This document shows, piece by piece, positions 1 to 8,100 of a stretch of DNA of 24,067 bases. Source of the stretch: a virus; the IMG/VR virus record IMGVR_UViG_3300020056_000167, positions 1-24,067 of that record. The stretch is one strand, 5' to 3'. The notes beneath the pieces were generated by a model. The model searched no databases and was not told where the DNA came from. It saw only the letters and a program-made list of their open reading frames with translations. The translations under genes and the position numbers were made by a program. How positions within the stretch are numbered: position 1 is the stretch's first letter; each line of letters starts with the position of its first letter.

Positions 1-1725
1 TATACCAGTAGTGAGTTCTACTGTTCGTATGCCAGAACCTGCAGTTGAAGAACCATATGCGACGAGACCATCAAATACTACGAGTTCACGTTCAGCAATA
101 CCACTAATTGAGCCAGGAACTGATTGTGGTAAATCAGTAAATGTACTTGTAATGATACGTTCAGGGAAACTAGATACAGATGAAACTGTCGATACAAGTG
201 ATGTAGATTCAGATACAACAGTTCGAATACCAGAACCAGAAGTCGATGCAGCTGTAATAAGATTTGCAGATACAGCAGGAATTCTACGTGTACCATCACC
301 AACTACTGCATCATCCGCTACGAGATCACCAAATCCTGTAATCGATGTAATTCGTCTTATACCTACACCGCTGACACTCGGTATAGTTGTAGTAGTATCG
401 CCACTACCAGGTATAATTCTTTCGGCAATACCAGTAGTAGTTGCCGAAGTAGTTAGATTTGTTGATGTCGATACTATTGTTCGCTCAGCAATACCGCTAG
501 TCGAAGCTGAAGTTACTAATCCAGTTGATGTTGATACGACTGTTCTAATACCGCTGCCGTTTGTGCTAGCACCAACAGCTACGAGCGAATCAGTTCCGAC
601 AACTTCTCGTTCACCAGTACCGACGGTAGAATTACCAGCAACAAGATCACCAAATCCGGATATAGATGTTATAGTTCTTTCACCTACACCTGTCACGGAT
701 GCTGACGTCACTAAACTCGTCGATGTCGATACAATAGTTCGTTCTGCAATACCTGCAGTTGAAGCTGTTGTGACTAAACCTGCCGATGTAGAAACAACAG
801 TTCGAATACCGCTACCACTCGTACTAGCGCCAACAGCGACAAGCGAGTCTGTGCCCGGAACTTGACGTTCACTAATACCTGATACACTACTATTATTTTG
901 TGGTAGAGTTGTAGATGTACTCTTAACAATTCTTTCAGCAACACCAGCTGTACTAGAATTAATCGCTATGAGAGATGTAGATGTAGATACGATCGTTCTT
1001 TCAGCAATACCACTAGTGCTAGAATTAACAGCAACTACATTTGCTGATGTAACAACTTTACGTGTAGCATCACCAAGAACTGAATTACCAGATACAAGAT
1101 CTCCTGTACCTGTAGCAATAATTGTTCTTGTACCTGCGCCTGTTACAGTTGCAGATGTGGTAAGATTTGCCGACGTAGATACAACTGTTCGTTCGCCAAC
1201 ACCTGCAGTACTACCATTTGAAACAGCAAGAGAAATAGATGTTGTAATTTCTCTTTCAGCAGTACCTGAAACTACAGATCCGACAGCAACAAGCGAGCCT
1301 GTGCTAGTAAGCTCACGTTCGAGTGTAGAGGATATTAATGAATTGGCAGATACAAGAGAAGTAGATGTCGATACTATTGTACGTTCAGCGACACCACTTA
1401 CAGAGCTATTAACTGCTACAAGACCGGCAGATGTAACAACCTTACGTGTTGCATCTCCTAGTACGGAATTGCCAGATACGAGATCACCCGTACCCGTTGC
1501 GATGATTGATCTTTCGCCGACACCAGATGTAGAACCATCTGTAGAAGTAAGAGATACGCTACTTGTAATTACACGTTCTGCAATACCAGTAACTGCAGTA
1601 CCGGCACAGACAACGGTACCAGTTCCGGGTAGTTGTCTTTCTGGAGATGTGGTAACTGAGCAATCGTCAGCTACGAGATTTGTATTAACACTGAATACTG
1701 TTCTAGCACTAGAGCCAGATACAGC
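1..1725 (-). repeat. About 27 degenerate tandem repeats of ~63 bp (~21 aa)
   Basis: Each unit carries an (IVG)-x-(EIT)-R core spaced about 21 residues from the next. Some units are nearly identical: GDLVSGNSVLGDATRKVV occurs twice, about 128 residues apart, and related GFGDLVA units recur further on. This points to a higher-order period of about six units. Synonymous codon differences between copies show that the protein, not only the DNA, has been kept. Confidence 0.8.
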
Positions 1726-1845
1726 ACTATTAGTAATACCAAGAACACCAGCAGTGACTTCTTCGTATTTAATTACATAGGCGATATCTACGTAATTATT
1801 ACTGCCAGGTGGTGTTCCATCAACTACATAAACTATTCTAGCCAT
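1..1845 (-). CDS. Repeat-rich virion-type protein, 3' end beyond the window
   Basis: Codon-by-codon reading of the minus strand from the ATG at 1845 stays open for 615 codons to base 1, so the gene is cut by the window edge. GGGTG lies 5 nt before the ATG. The N-terminus (MARIVYVVDG, about 40 residues) is not repetitive. From about residue 41 the protein is a run of roughly 27 tandem units of 20-23 residues with the consensus G-(IV)-(AG)-E-R-T-I-V-S-T-S-T-S-L-V-x-x-x-S-S-T-S. It is almost wholly Ser, Thr, Val, Gly and Ala with one regular Arg and often Glu per unit; Cys occurs only near the start. Regular short beta-rich units suggest a beta-solenoid or stacked-hairpin fibre. Its place after the tail-fibre cluster suggests a virion surface or adhesin role. 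I do not recognise the family; the function is inference. Confidence 0.8.
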   Translation of the reverse strand, partial: MARIVYVVDGTPPGSNNYVDIAYVIKYEEVTAGVLGITNSAVSGSSARTVFSVNTNLVADDCSVTTSPERQLPGTGTVVCAGTAVTGIAERVITSSVSLTSTDGSTSGVGERSIIATGTGDLVSGNSVLGDATRKVVTSAGLVAVNSSVSGVAERTIVSTSTSLVSANSLISSTLERELTSTGSLVAVGSVVSGTAEREITTSISLAVSNGSTAGVGERTVVSTSANLTTSATVTGAGTRTIIATGTGDLVSGNSVLGDATRKVVTSANVVAVNSSTSGIAERTIVSTSTSLIAINSSTAGVAERIVKSTSTTLPQNNSSVSGISERQVPGTDSLVAVGASTSGSGIRTVVSTSAGLVTTASTAGIAERTIVSTSTSLVTSASVTGVGERTITSISGFGDLVAGNSTVGTGEREVVGTDSLVAVGASTNGSGIRTVVSTSTGLVTSASTSGIAERTIVSTSTNLTTSATTTGIAERIIPGSGDTTTTIPSVSGVGIRRITSITGFGDLVADDAVVGDGTRRIPAVSANLITAASTSGSGIRTVVSESTSLVSTVSSVSSFPERIITSTFTDLPQSVPGSISGIAERELVVFDGLVAYGSSTAGSGIRTVELTTGI

Positions 1846-1862
1846 AAATCACCCGCATAACA

Positions 1863-1885
1863 AAGGGCAGAATAAACCTGCCCTT
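1863..1885 (-). terminator. Possible intrinsic terminator between two late genes
   Basis: AAGGGCAG and CTGCCCTT form a perfect 8-bp stem around a 7-nt loop. On the minus strand the stem is followed by TTTGTTAT, a weak U-run. It lies after the stop of the 143-aa gene and just before the ribosome binding site of the repeat protein, so it may attenuate transcription or stabilise the mRNA end rather than stop transcription fully. Confidence 0.45.
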
Positions 1886-1914
1886 GTATGTTAGATCTCT
1901 TTGGCCGGAAACGA

Positions 1915-1939
1915 GGTAACGGTCAAAGACTTCGTTACC
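1915..1939. repeat. Inverted repeat in the intergenic gap
   Basis: GGTAACG at 1915-1921 is the reverse complement of CGTTACC at 1933-1939, with an 11-nt spacer. It lies 16 nt after the stop of the 143-aa gene. There is no T-run on either side, so termination is not supported; it may be an mRNA 3' hairpin. Confidence 0.35.
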
Positions 1940-1954
1940 CAAAACCATTGTTAA

Positions 1955-2386
1955 TTAATTCGGCGCAGTATAAGTCAGAGAGCTGACAGAGATTGTATCA
2001 CCAGTACCGATGTTCACAGACGAAAGCTGAATTGAACCCGTTCCGGTGTCGTCATCAGTAACGTCACCAGTAAAGATTGTATTGCCATTCGAATCTTGTA
2101 CTTCGAAGTACGTTACTGTTGATGAGTCACCAGATGACCAACCATTTCCAGGTGCCAATGTGTTAGTATCAGCTGTGATAGCAGCGGCCGTCGCGACTCC
2201 ATTTGCTGAAGCACCAAATGCAGTACTACTAAAAGTCAATTCTGCAATAACAGCATTTCCTCCAGCATGTACAGTACCTGTATCATAAAAAATAAGTTTT
2301 CCTGCTGCGCCGCCTGCGTCAATACGATCGACAACGGTATCAGCTATTAGATTCCGGACGTCGTCTGGATGTTCTAGTGTTGCCAT
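1955..2386 (-). CDS. Small beta-rich virion-type protein (143 aa)
   Basis: I chose the ATG at 2386 (MATLEHPDDV) because AGGAG lies 9 nt upstream. An in-frame GTG two codons earlier would sit only 3 nt after that Shine-Dalgarno sequence. The protein has a short charged N-terminus with a predicted helix (HPDDVRNLIADTVVDRIDAG). It then becomes Gly, Thr, Ser and Ala rich with alternating beta-type segments, ending in SLTYTAPN. No catalytic motif or signal peptide is visible. Its size, composition and place after the fibre genes fit a small structural or decoration protein. It lies downstream of a late promoter and is followed by hairpins, so it may form its own transcript. The family was not recognised. 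Confidence 0.75.
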   Translation of the reverse strand: MATLEHPDDVRNLIADTVVDRIDAGGAAGKLIFYDTGTVHAGGNAVIAELTFSSTAFGASANGVATAAAITADTNTLAPGNGWSSGDSSTVTYFEVQDSNGNTIFTGDVTDDDTGTGSIQLSSVNIGTGDTISVSSLTYTAPN

Positions 2387-2513
2387 TAGCACTTTCTCCT
2401 TGAGTTTCTTTTTTTGAATCTTTCGATGTCAATCTTAATTTTTGTATGGTACCATCTGCGCGTTTAATTTCTATAACACCAGATATACCAGATTTATGTT
2501 CATCGTCTTTCAT
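2340..2513 (-). CDS. Possible micro-protein (57 aa) overlapping the next gene
   Basis: An ATG at 2513 opens a 57-codon frame ending in TGA at 2340, overlapping the first 47 nt of the 143-aa gene in another frame. The first 35 residues look like a real protein: a beta-like stretch GVIEIKRADGTIQKLRLTSK followed by a Lys/Ser/Glu tail. The overlapping part (Arg, Asn, Ser rich) looks dictated by the other frame. A weak GGATAG precedes the ATG. It fills the only otherwise empty gap of this size (about 160 nt). The perfect late promoter just upstream would place the transcript start only a few bases before this ATG, so translation may depend on read-through transcripts. It could also be only the leader of the next gene. 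Confidence 0.4.
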   Translation of the reverse strand: MKDDEHKSGISGVIEIKRADGTIQKLRLTSKDSKKETQGESANGNTRTSRRRPESNS

Positions 2514-2523
2514 ATCTATCCAT

Positions 2524-2531
2524 TATTTATA
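2524..2531 (-). promoter_or_regulatory. T4-type late promoter (TATAAATA)
   Basis: The plus strand reads TATTTATA, giving a perfect TATAAATA on the minus strand, between the glycosyltransferase stop (2548) and the 143-aa gene. T4-like late promoters need only this -10 octamer, read by the phage late sigma factor. Expected transcription start is near 2518. Confidence 0.65.
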
Positions 2532-2547
2532 ATAGTTTGATTTTAAG

Positions 2548-3651
2548 CTATTGCCAGCCACCTTCTGGTCCAACTCTAAATAAATCCCCTTCGCCTGGAA
2601 TACCACTTTGCGCATCCCACCAAATATGCTGAGGACCAGGAAAGTTTACTAAATTCATAACGTCTGGTCGATAGTTTTCTGGCCAAACAATATCATACGA
2701 ATCTAAATCGTCCCGACCATTCCATTGTACCTCTACTTTTGGCAGGGTATAATCGTGCATCTTTCCTTCATTGTCATATTGTTCATATTTATTTCCTAAT
2801 TTTCGCAGCCATTCTTCCCATCCTCTATTACCAACTCTATTTTGAGCGTCAGCACATATACCTTCAACTCGAGTATCGTATACGTAAGTTGGATAACGAT
2901 CAGTTAAAACCTTCATTGATAGATTACCTTGTACGTGCTCATGTTTGAGAATAAAATATTGCAGTGTATCTTCACCAATCTTATGAGCATTATCAAATCG
3001 ATGTGCTGCCGCGGCTTTAGAATAAAATACTACACGACAATGTGATTCCCAATTATTGATATAACGATATGCATACTGCGCCCATTTTGTGTGAGCTTGA
3101 GATAATTGTACAGCAAAATCATTTCCTTCAGGCGTTGGAATAAGGTTGCCATTAATTGCCTTCTGCCAAAAATCTTGTTTTAAAATGAAACAACGACAAG
3201 GAAATCCATGTATTTGATCATGGTCAAACTGATCGCTTGAGCCTACTCGAGGATTATAGTGATGTGGATTTAAATATCCCCAATCTGCATATATTCCATA
3301 TTGATATTCGATCGCGACAACATCGGGACATGTATTTGATTGCGCTAATTGTTTATATGTCCATACACCATGCGGTGTAATAAAATCGTCACCATCTACT
3401 AACACCATATAATCATTGTCTGATGATGTGAATATGTCTAAAACGCTGTTTTTACCTGTAGCTGGTGTGCCGTCAGATGTTGTAACTGAATATGCGATAT
3501 TAGCACTTGTTGCATAGTCTATAGCGGAATTGACGTATGCTTCATCAGTACTATTAAAGACGAAGTGAATATCTTCTTTTGGAATGGTCTGCTCGTGTCT
3601 TTTTGTAGCCTTTAGATTAGAACTACAAAGCACATAGAATTTAACACTCAT
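2548..3651 (-). CDS. GT2-like glycosyltransferase (GT-A fold), 367 aa
   Basis: The N-terminal half shows the layout of family-2 glycosyltransferases. A beta-strand start (MSVKFYVLCSS) is followed by a GKNSVLDIF helix at about 67-74 and then YMVLVDGDDF at 81-90, whose DGDD (86-89) fits the metal and nucleotide-sugar binding DxD motif. IGEDTLQ around 225-231 could hold the catalytic acidic residue. The C-terminal third is rich in Trp, Tyr and Asp and unassigned. There is no signal peptide or TM segment, so action is cytoplasmic. The start lies 1 nt after the stop of the tail-assembly chaperone gene, so translation is probably coupled. Position inside a tail-fibre operon suggests it glycosylates a virion protein; the target is inference. 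The donor sugar cannot be told from sequence. Confidence 0.65.
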   Translation of the reverse strand: MSVKFYVLCSSNLKATKRHEQTIPKEDIHFVFNSTDEAYVNSAIDYATSANIAYSVTTSDGTPATGKNSVLDIFTSSDNDYMVLVDGDDFITPHGVWTYKQLAQSNTCPDVVAIEYQYGIYADWGYLNPHHYNPRVGSSDQFDHDQIHGFPCRCFILKQDFWQKAINGNLIPTPEGNDFAVQLSQAHTKWAQYAYRYINNWESHCRVVFYSKAAAAHRFDNAHKIGEDTLQYFILKHEHVQGNLSMKVLTDRYPTYVYDTRVEGICADAQNRVGNRGWEEWLRKLGNKYEQYDNEGKMHDYTLPKVEVQWNGRDDLDSYDIVWPENYRPDVMNLVNFPGPQHIWWDAQSGIPGEGDLFRVGPEGGWQ

Positions 3652-3652
3652 A

Positions 3653-4180
3653 TCAATCTATCGGTTGTACTGGCCAAGAGACCGATGAGGGAAACGTATT
3701 TTGATTTGGAATATCTCGTAACGCTTGTCTATACGCAATCATTTCATCAGTCATTGTCCGGTCAGAGAATCCCCAATTATCAGTCAAACGTAGTAAATCA
3801 TTTCTCTTTTTTCGTATATCTAATGCTAGTTCATTATTAGTTTTATCTGTTACTGTCCAACCATGAGTAACTGTAGTTTCTGTCTCAGTAATATTTTCTT
3901 CGATAGTTTGCGTAGCAAAATCGTACGAAGGCGCATCTACAAAAACATGATCTTTTGTTTGACCAGTTGTAGTATCGAGTACAAACGTATCTGCTTCCAT
4001 TTTTGCCCAATATCTTTCTGCTTGCACCACTTGATCAGTTGCTGCTTCGTGACAGTCATTTGCAGTAAATCCATCTTGCAAACCAATCTGAGCAAAAAAA
4101 TCTGGTTTATCAGTTTTAGAATACTTAACTTGTATTCTGTTGTTGATAGCATCAGCTTCTAAAATTTCGTAATTGACCAT
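3653..4180 (-). CDS. Tail-fibre assembly chaperone-like protein (Phage_tail_APC type)
   Basis: The C-terminal 50 residues carry the pattern of the phage tail assembly chaperone family (Pfam Phage_tail_APC): KKRNDLLRLTDNW near 124-136, SDRTMTDEMIAYRQALRDI at 139-157, then a Pro-rich WPVQP ending. The N-terminal part (MVNYEILEADAINNRIQVKY) is a small beta domain of the kind found ahead of this module. The middle is variable and Thr/Glu rich. Proteins of this group are usually encoded beside tail fibres and help them fold or attach, which fits the position. AGGA lies 9 nt before the ATG. Confidence 0.75.
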   Translation of the reverse strand: MVNYEILEADAINNRIQVKYSKTDKPDFFAQIGLQDGFTANDCHEAATDQVVQAERYWAKMEADTFVLDTTTGQTKDHVFVDAPSYDFATQTIEENITETETTVTHGWTVTDKTNNELALDIRKKRNDLLRLTDNWGFSDRTMTDEMIAYRQALRDIPNQNTFPSSVSWPVQPID

Positions 4181-4189
4181 TATAATATC

Positions 4190-4867
4190 CTAAGAGAAAT
4201 CGAAATACATTGTTCGACCATTTAAATGAGCATCAGTAAATAAATTGTATATCGCTTCTATAGTCGAAGCGTTAGCGGAACCATGATTATATGAACCGCC
4301 ATTAGTGACACCCGCGAATACCCATCTATAAGATCCACTAATTTGTGGATTACTATCGCCAGCATTTAGTTGTTGAAAAGCACCCGCACTTGTTCTGTTA
4401 ACGGTATACTTAGTATTTGTATTTGCTGAACTATATACTTGCACGCTTGTCCATCCACCATTACTCGATCTACTTGTTGCTATTTCGAAGTGATAATCGC
4501 CATTATAATAATTGGTTGCGTAAATAGTATGTATAGTACCACTTGTAATTATTCCCGTAGTAGCAGAGATAGAACCAAATGATGTTGCTGTTGTAGAACC
4601 TTCGTAGTGGTAATAATTACCCTTGCCACTGCCCGCATAACCATAACGCGATGGACCATAACCATCATTTGATCTGCCAACAGATGTAATTCTCGTTTGA
4701 GCTACAGCACTTTTGCCATGAAAATCACTATAGCAAATTTGACCAGACGACTTTTGGGCTAATGCTCGAGCATCTGCATCATTTAAACATAACTGTGCGC
4801 CTGCTGATTTACCTAATTCAACGTTAATATCCGATGCACATAATTGTCCAGATGATGGAAGTGCCAT
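4190..4867 (-). CDS. Virion-type protein with SGQxxxSDINxELG N-terminal repeats (225 aa)
   Basis: The first 52 residues hold the repeated phage motif typified by SGxIsxSDInxELG, here in three turns: SGQLCASDINVELGKS, AQLCLNDADARALA and SGQICYSDFHGKS. This motif is common at the N-terminus of phage tail or structural proteins. The usual Ser is replaced by Cys in each turn (QLC, QLC, QIC). The remainder (about 53-225) is Gly, Ser, Tyr and Asn rich, ends in GRTMYFDFS, and looks like a beta-sandwich tip domain. Its start codon overlaps the previous stop as TAATG. A minor fibre or tip protein is likely; the receptor is unknown. Confidence 0.65.
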   Translation of the reverse strand: MALPSSGQLCASDINVELGKSAGAQLCLNDADARALAQKSSGQICYSDFHGKSAVAQTRITSVGRSNDGYGPSRYGYAGSGKGNYYHYEGSTTATSFGSISATTGIITSGTIHTIYATNYYNGDYHFEIATSRSSNGGWTSVQVYSSANTNTKYTVNRTSAGAFQQLNAGDSNPQISGSYRWVFAGVTNGGSYNHGSANASTIEAIYNLFTDAHLNGRTMYFDFS

Positions 4868-5112
4868 TATGGTGTATTCGCTACTTGCTCGTCATCGTTT
4901 GTTGGTGCTACAAGAGTGCCCATGATAATTTTATTTTGTACACCCATTGCAACTTCGCCAACACGAATTTCAGTAGCATCGGCATCGTATTCACCATTTG
5001 CAGTAAATACAGCATTCACCTCGCGTACATGTATCCACTCACCATTATTAAATGTGACGGTAACAGTTTGAACCGCGCCAGCAGGTTCAGTATATGTCCA
5101 CGTTAAACTCAT
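4867..5112 (-). CDS. Small virion-associated protein (81 aa) after fibre D
   Basis: GGAG lies 8 nt before the ATG at 5112, which overlaps the stop of the large fibre gene as ATGA. Its own stop overlaps the next start as TAATG, so three genes are translationally linked. The sequence is beta-rich (TWTYTEPAG, TVTVTFNNGEWIHVREVNAVF) with no Cys and no signal, and ends QVANTP. It resembles the short partner proteins that accompany fibres in this cluster only in size and in the ANT-type tail. The function is unknown. Confidence 0.65.
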   Translation of the reverse strand: MSLTWTYTEPAGAVQTVTVTFNNGEWIHVREVNAVFTANGEYDADATEIRVGEVAMGVQNKIIMGTLVAPTNDDEQVANTP

Positions 5113-8100
5113 TTTATTTTCTCCTTTAATTCTTCAATTTGTTTCTGTTGCTCTTTAATGGCTTCTATTAATAGAGGTACCATTTTAGCATAGTCTACAG
5201 TTAAATAATTTTCACCAGATTTTGACGTTATTATTCCATCATGTTCGCCTGTTTCGTAATCAACTGGTGCAAGTTCTACGGCTTCTGGTAATACTGCTTG
5301 TACTTTTTGAGCTGATACACCAACTTGTTGCTTATCATTATTATAGCCTAATTCTTTAGCTAACTCATTTTCTACATAATAGAATCCGTCAAGTGATAAA
5401 ACTTTATCTAATGCATTATCTATATGTCCTGTAATTGTCTTCAGACGTTCATCTGAATAGTACGCGCAAATATTAGCAGATGTAGCAATAGTATTCGTAG
5501 CATATATAGCTTTACCGTTATATGCACGAATCCATGAAGTGTCGGTCATATTCCAACCACCGCCGTATGATTGGAAATATAATCCGCTAGTGCTTTCTGC
5601 TCTAAACCAATCATTTGCATAGAATTGGCCGCCATAAATTCTGCCATTCGCTTGAGTACGAACAACTCTATTTGCTTGATTATTTCTATCGGTGGTAGTA
5701 AGATGATAACCGTCAAGCAAATCGGCATCGAGTCCAGAACCAGAACCGTCATTAGAATCGTGCCATATTTTACGCCAGCTTGTAAACGATCCAGCGCTAC
5801 ATCTTCTCCACCAAGGCCCAGAATCTTGATTATATTGAGCTGCCATTTGCCAGCCGTACGCATTGCCAGTATTTCCTGAGATGCTACCAACAGTATAATG
5901 TAAAGCATTAAAACCATGAATATGACTAGTACCTGACGGATAATTTGAACCAGACCAAATATCAAAAAATCCTGATCCAGCATGGAATGTCTGATTAGCA
6001 TTGTAACCATTTTTTCCGAATGAACCTACCCAATAATTTGAATCAGTTGTATAATCTACTGACCGAGAGAAATCATTTTTGTAACTTTCTCCAATTTGTA
6101 CTTTAAAATCCTTTACAGTTAAATAACGTAGGTAGGCGTCATATGATGCAGTAATTCTGGTCAATCTGTTTGCTGTTCCTGACGATCCTGATACAGAATT
6201 GATCCAACCTGCATGAATATAGCCATTTGCCTGTGTGCGTACGACGGCGTTTGCTTGATTATTCGTTGTCGAAGAATTTAATTGCAAGCCATCGAGTGTA
6301 TCCGCATCAAGACCAGAACCTGAACCGTCGTTACCGGCATGCCACATGGCATTACCATTAGCTTGAATATTGGTTTTATTAAAATAAAAATTACTACGAT
6401 CCGTGTAAATATGAGCATGACCAGTATTTGCAGGACCTATTTGAATATATCCATATGCTGTTGTATTTCTTATCCAAGCACCAGATGTTGCAGGTCCAGT
6501 ATCGCTAGGAACATTAACATTTCCACCAGTGGTCATGGTCCCTGTAATACCTAAATTACCACCGGTTGTCAAATACATTTTTCTTGCACCGGAGGCATTA
6601 CTACCATACATCCAAACAAATGGATAACCGCCTACACCCGTTGAATACTCACTGGTGCCGTCTGTTCTAAATGCCATTTGACGGCTATTACCGTACAACT
6701 TTACATTAGCATTATCACCATTCTCTCTTAACCATGCATTATTAACATTATAGTTCGCACCATTAGTGATATAACCAGCGCCATTCGTCAGCTGATTGTT
6801 ATTGGTTGGGATGGTCGGCGTACCTGTTAGCTGAGAATACGCCATAGTACCGTTTAATATAGAACCTCTTACCCATACGTTACCATCGCCTCTAATAATA
6901 AGATTAGAATCACCACTGAGGCCACCATCTTTGAAAGCAATATCCTCACCACCAGATGTAGCTATAATCAAATGTTGATCATTAGTGTCAGTAGCTTGTA
7001 TATAACCTCGTACACTTCCTGCACTAGTTTCTAGATCTATATACTTACCAGCTTTTAAGCGTACATTTCCACTGTAGAAATCATGGCTAGTGGCCGTATA
7101 ATTCATTGCACCGTAAGCACCTGCAGTCCTGCTATATGACAACAAATATCCTTCACCGGCTGACCAACCTATTTCTACAGCATAACCGCTCCGATCAGAA
7201 GAATTAGTATTCCACCATCCAGTCGCTCTAATTTGACCAGCAGCTTTAACATCACCTACAATATCAATATCGCCAGAAACTGTTGATGTAATATAGCCAG
7301 CACCGTTCGTCAGCTGGTTGTTATTGGTTGGGATAGTAGGCTTATTTGATAAATTGTTATAATTCGAATAATATGAGCCATGTTGTCCATCTAACAAGTC
7401 AGCATCAAGTCCAGAACTAGCACCGTCGTTAGAGTCATCCCAAATTTTAACCCATCTACTCAAATTAGCATTATAAATGTTTAAACAATTATCACCAGCT
7501 TGATCGTATATTAATAAACCCTGTGCCGCAGTATACGTTGTTTTTTCGTTATTATAAAGTTGTATAGCCCCTAGTTGAACTAAACTATTATTAGCAGAAG
7601 TTGTGGTAATATAACCAGCACCATTCGTCAACTGATTGTTATTGGTTGGAATAGTAGGCTTACCAGTCAAATCAGCATATGCACCACTAAATAGTGATGG
7701 CTTACCAGTCAAATCAGCATATGCACCACTAAACAATGATGGCTTACCAGTCAAATCAGCATATGCACCACTAAAATTAGATGTGCCATAACCCGCTGAA
7801 GCATGATTACCCCAACCATGTGCTGTATCTGCTTTGGTGCCTTGCGCAGAAGTGGCATAATCAGTTGACGCAGTTGTCGCTGCAGTACCTAAACCTAAAT
7901 TAGTACGTGCTGTCGCTGCATTGGCGAGATCAGACAGATTAGAAGATTTAGCTAGCTTAGTACCAATATTAGTTGCGGTTGTAGTTGCAAAATCGGGATC
8001 ATCACCCAACGCCTCTGCTAATTCGTTTAATGTGTCAAGAGTAGATGGAGCAGAGTTTACAACACCGGCAACTTCAGCGTCTACATAATTCTTCATCGCA

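Noticed and set aside
11-865. Long open frame on the plus strand (284 codons) rich in Pro, Asp and Val
   Set aside because: It is the antisense image of the tandem repeats of the minus-strand gene ending at base 1. It has no ribosome site, and the minus-strand frame is longer and uninterrupted.
968-1780. Second long plus-strand open frame (270 codons)
   Set aside because: Same cause: the repeated Ser/Thr codons of the minus-strand repeat protein leave few stops on the opposite strand.
1915-1939. Inverted repeat as a second terminator
   Set aside because: There is no T-run after the stem on either strand; it is kept only as an inverted repeat.
2387-2392. Upstream GTG start at 2392 for the 143-aa protein
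   Set aside because: It would be only 3 nt from the AGGAG ribosome site, whereas the ATG at 2386 has a normal 9-nt spacing.
5546-6010. Minus-strand open frame of 154 codons inside fibre D
   Set aside because: It lies wholly within fibre D in another frame, has no ribosome site and encodes a sequence rich in Ile/Leu of the kind that arises by chance in AT-rich DNA.
7657-7775. Regular direct repeats that might suggest a CRISPR-like array
   Set aside because: The 42-bp units are contiguous without spacers and encode a 14-residue peptide in the frame of fibre D.
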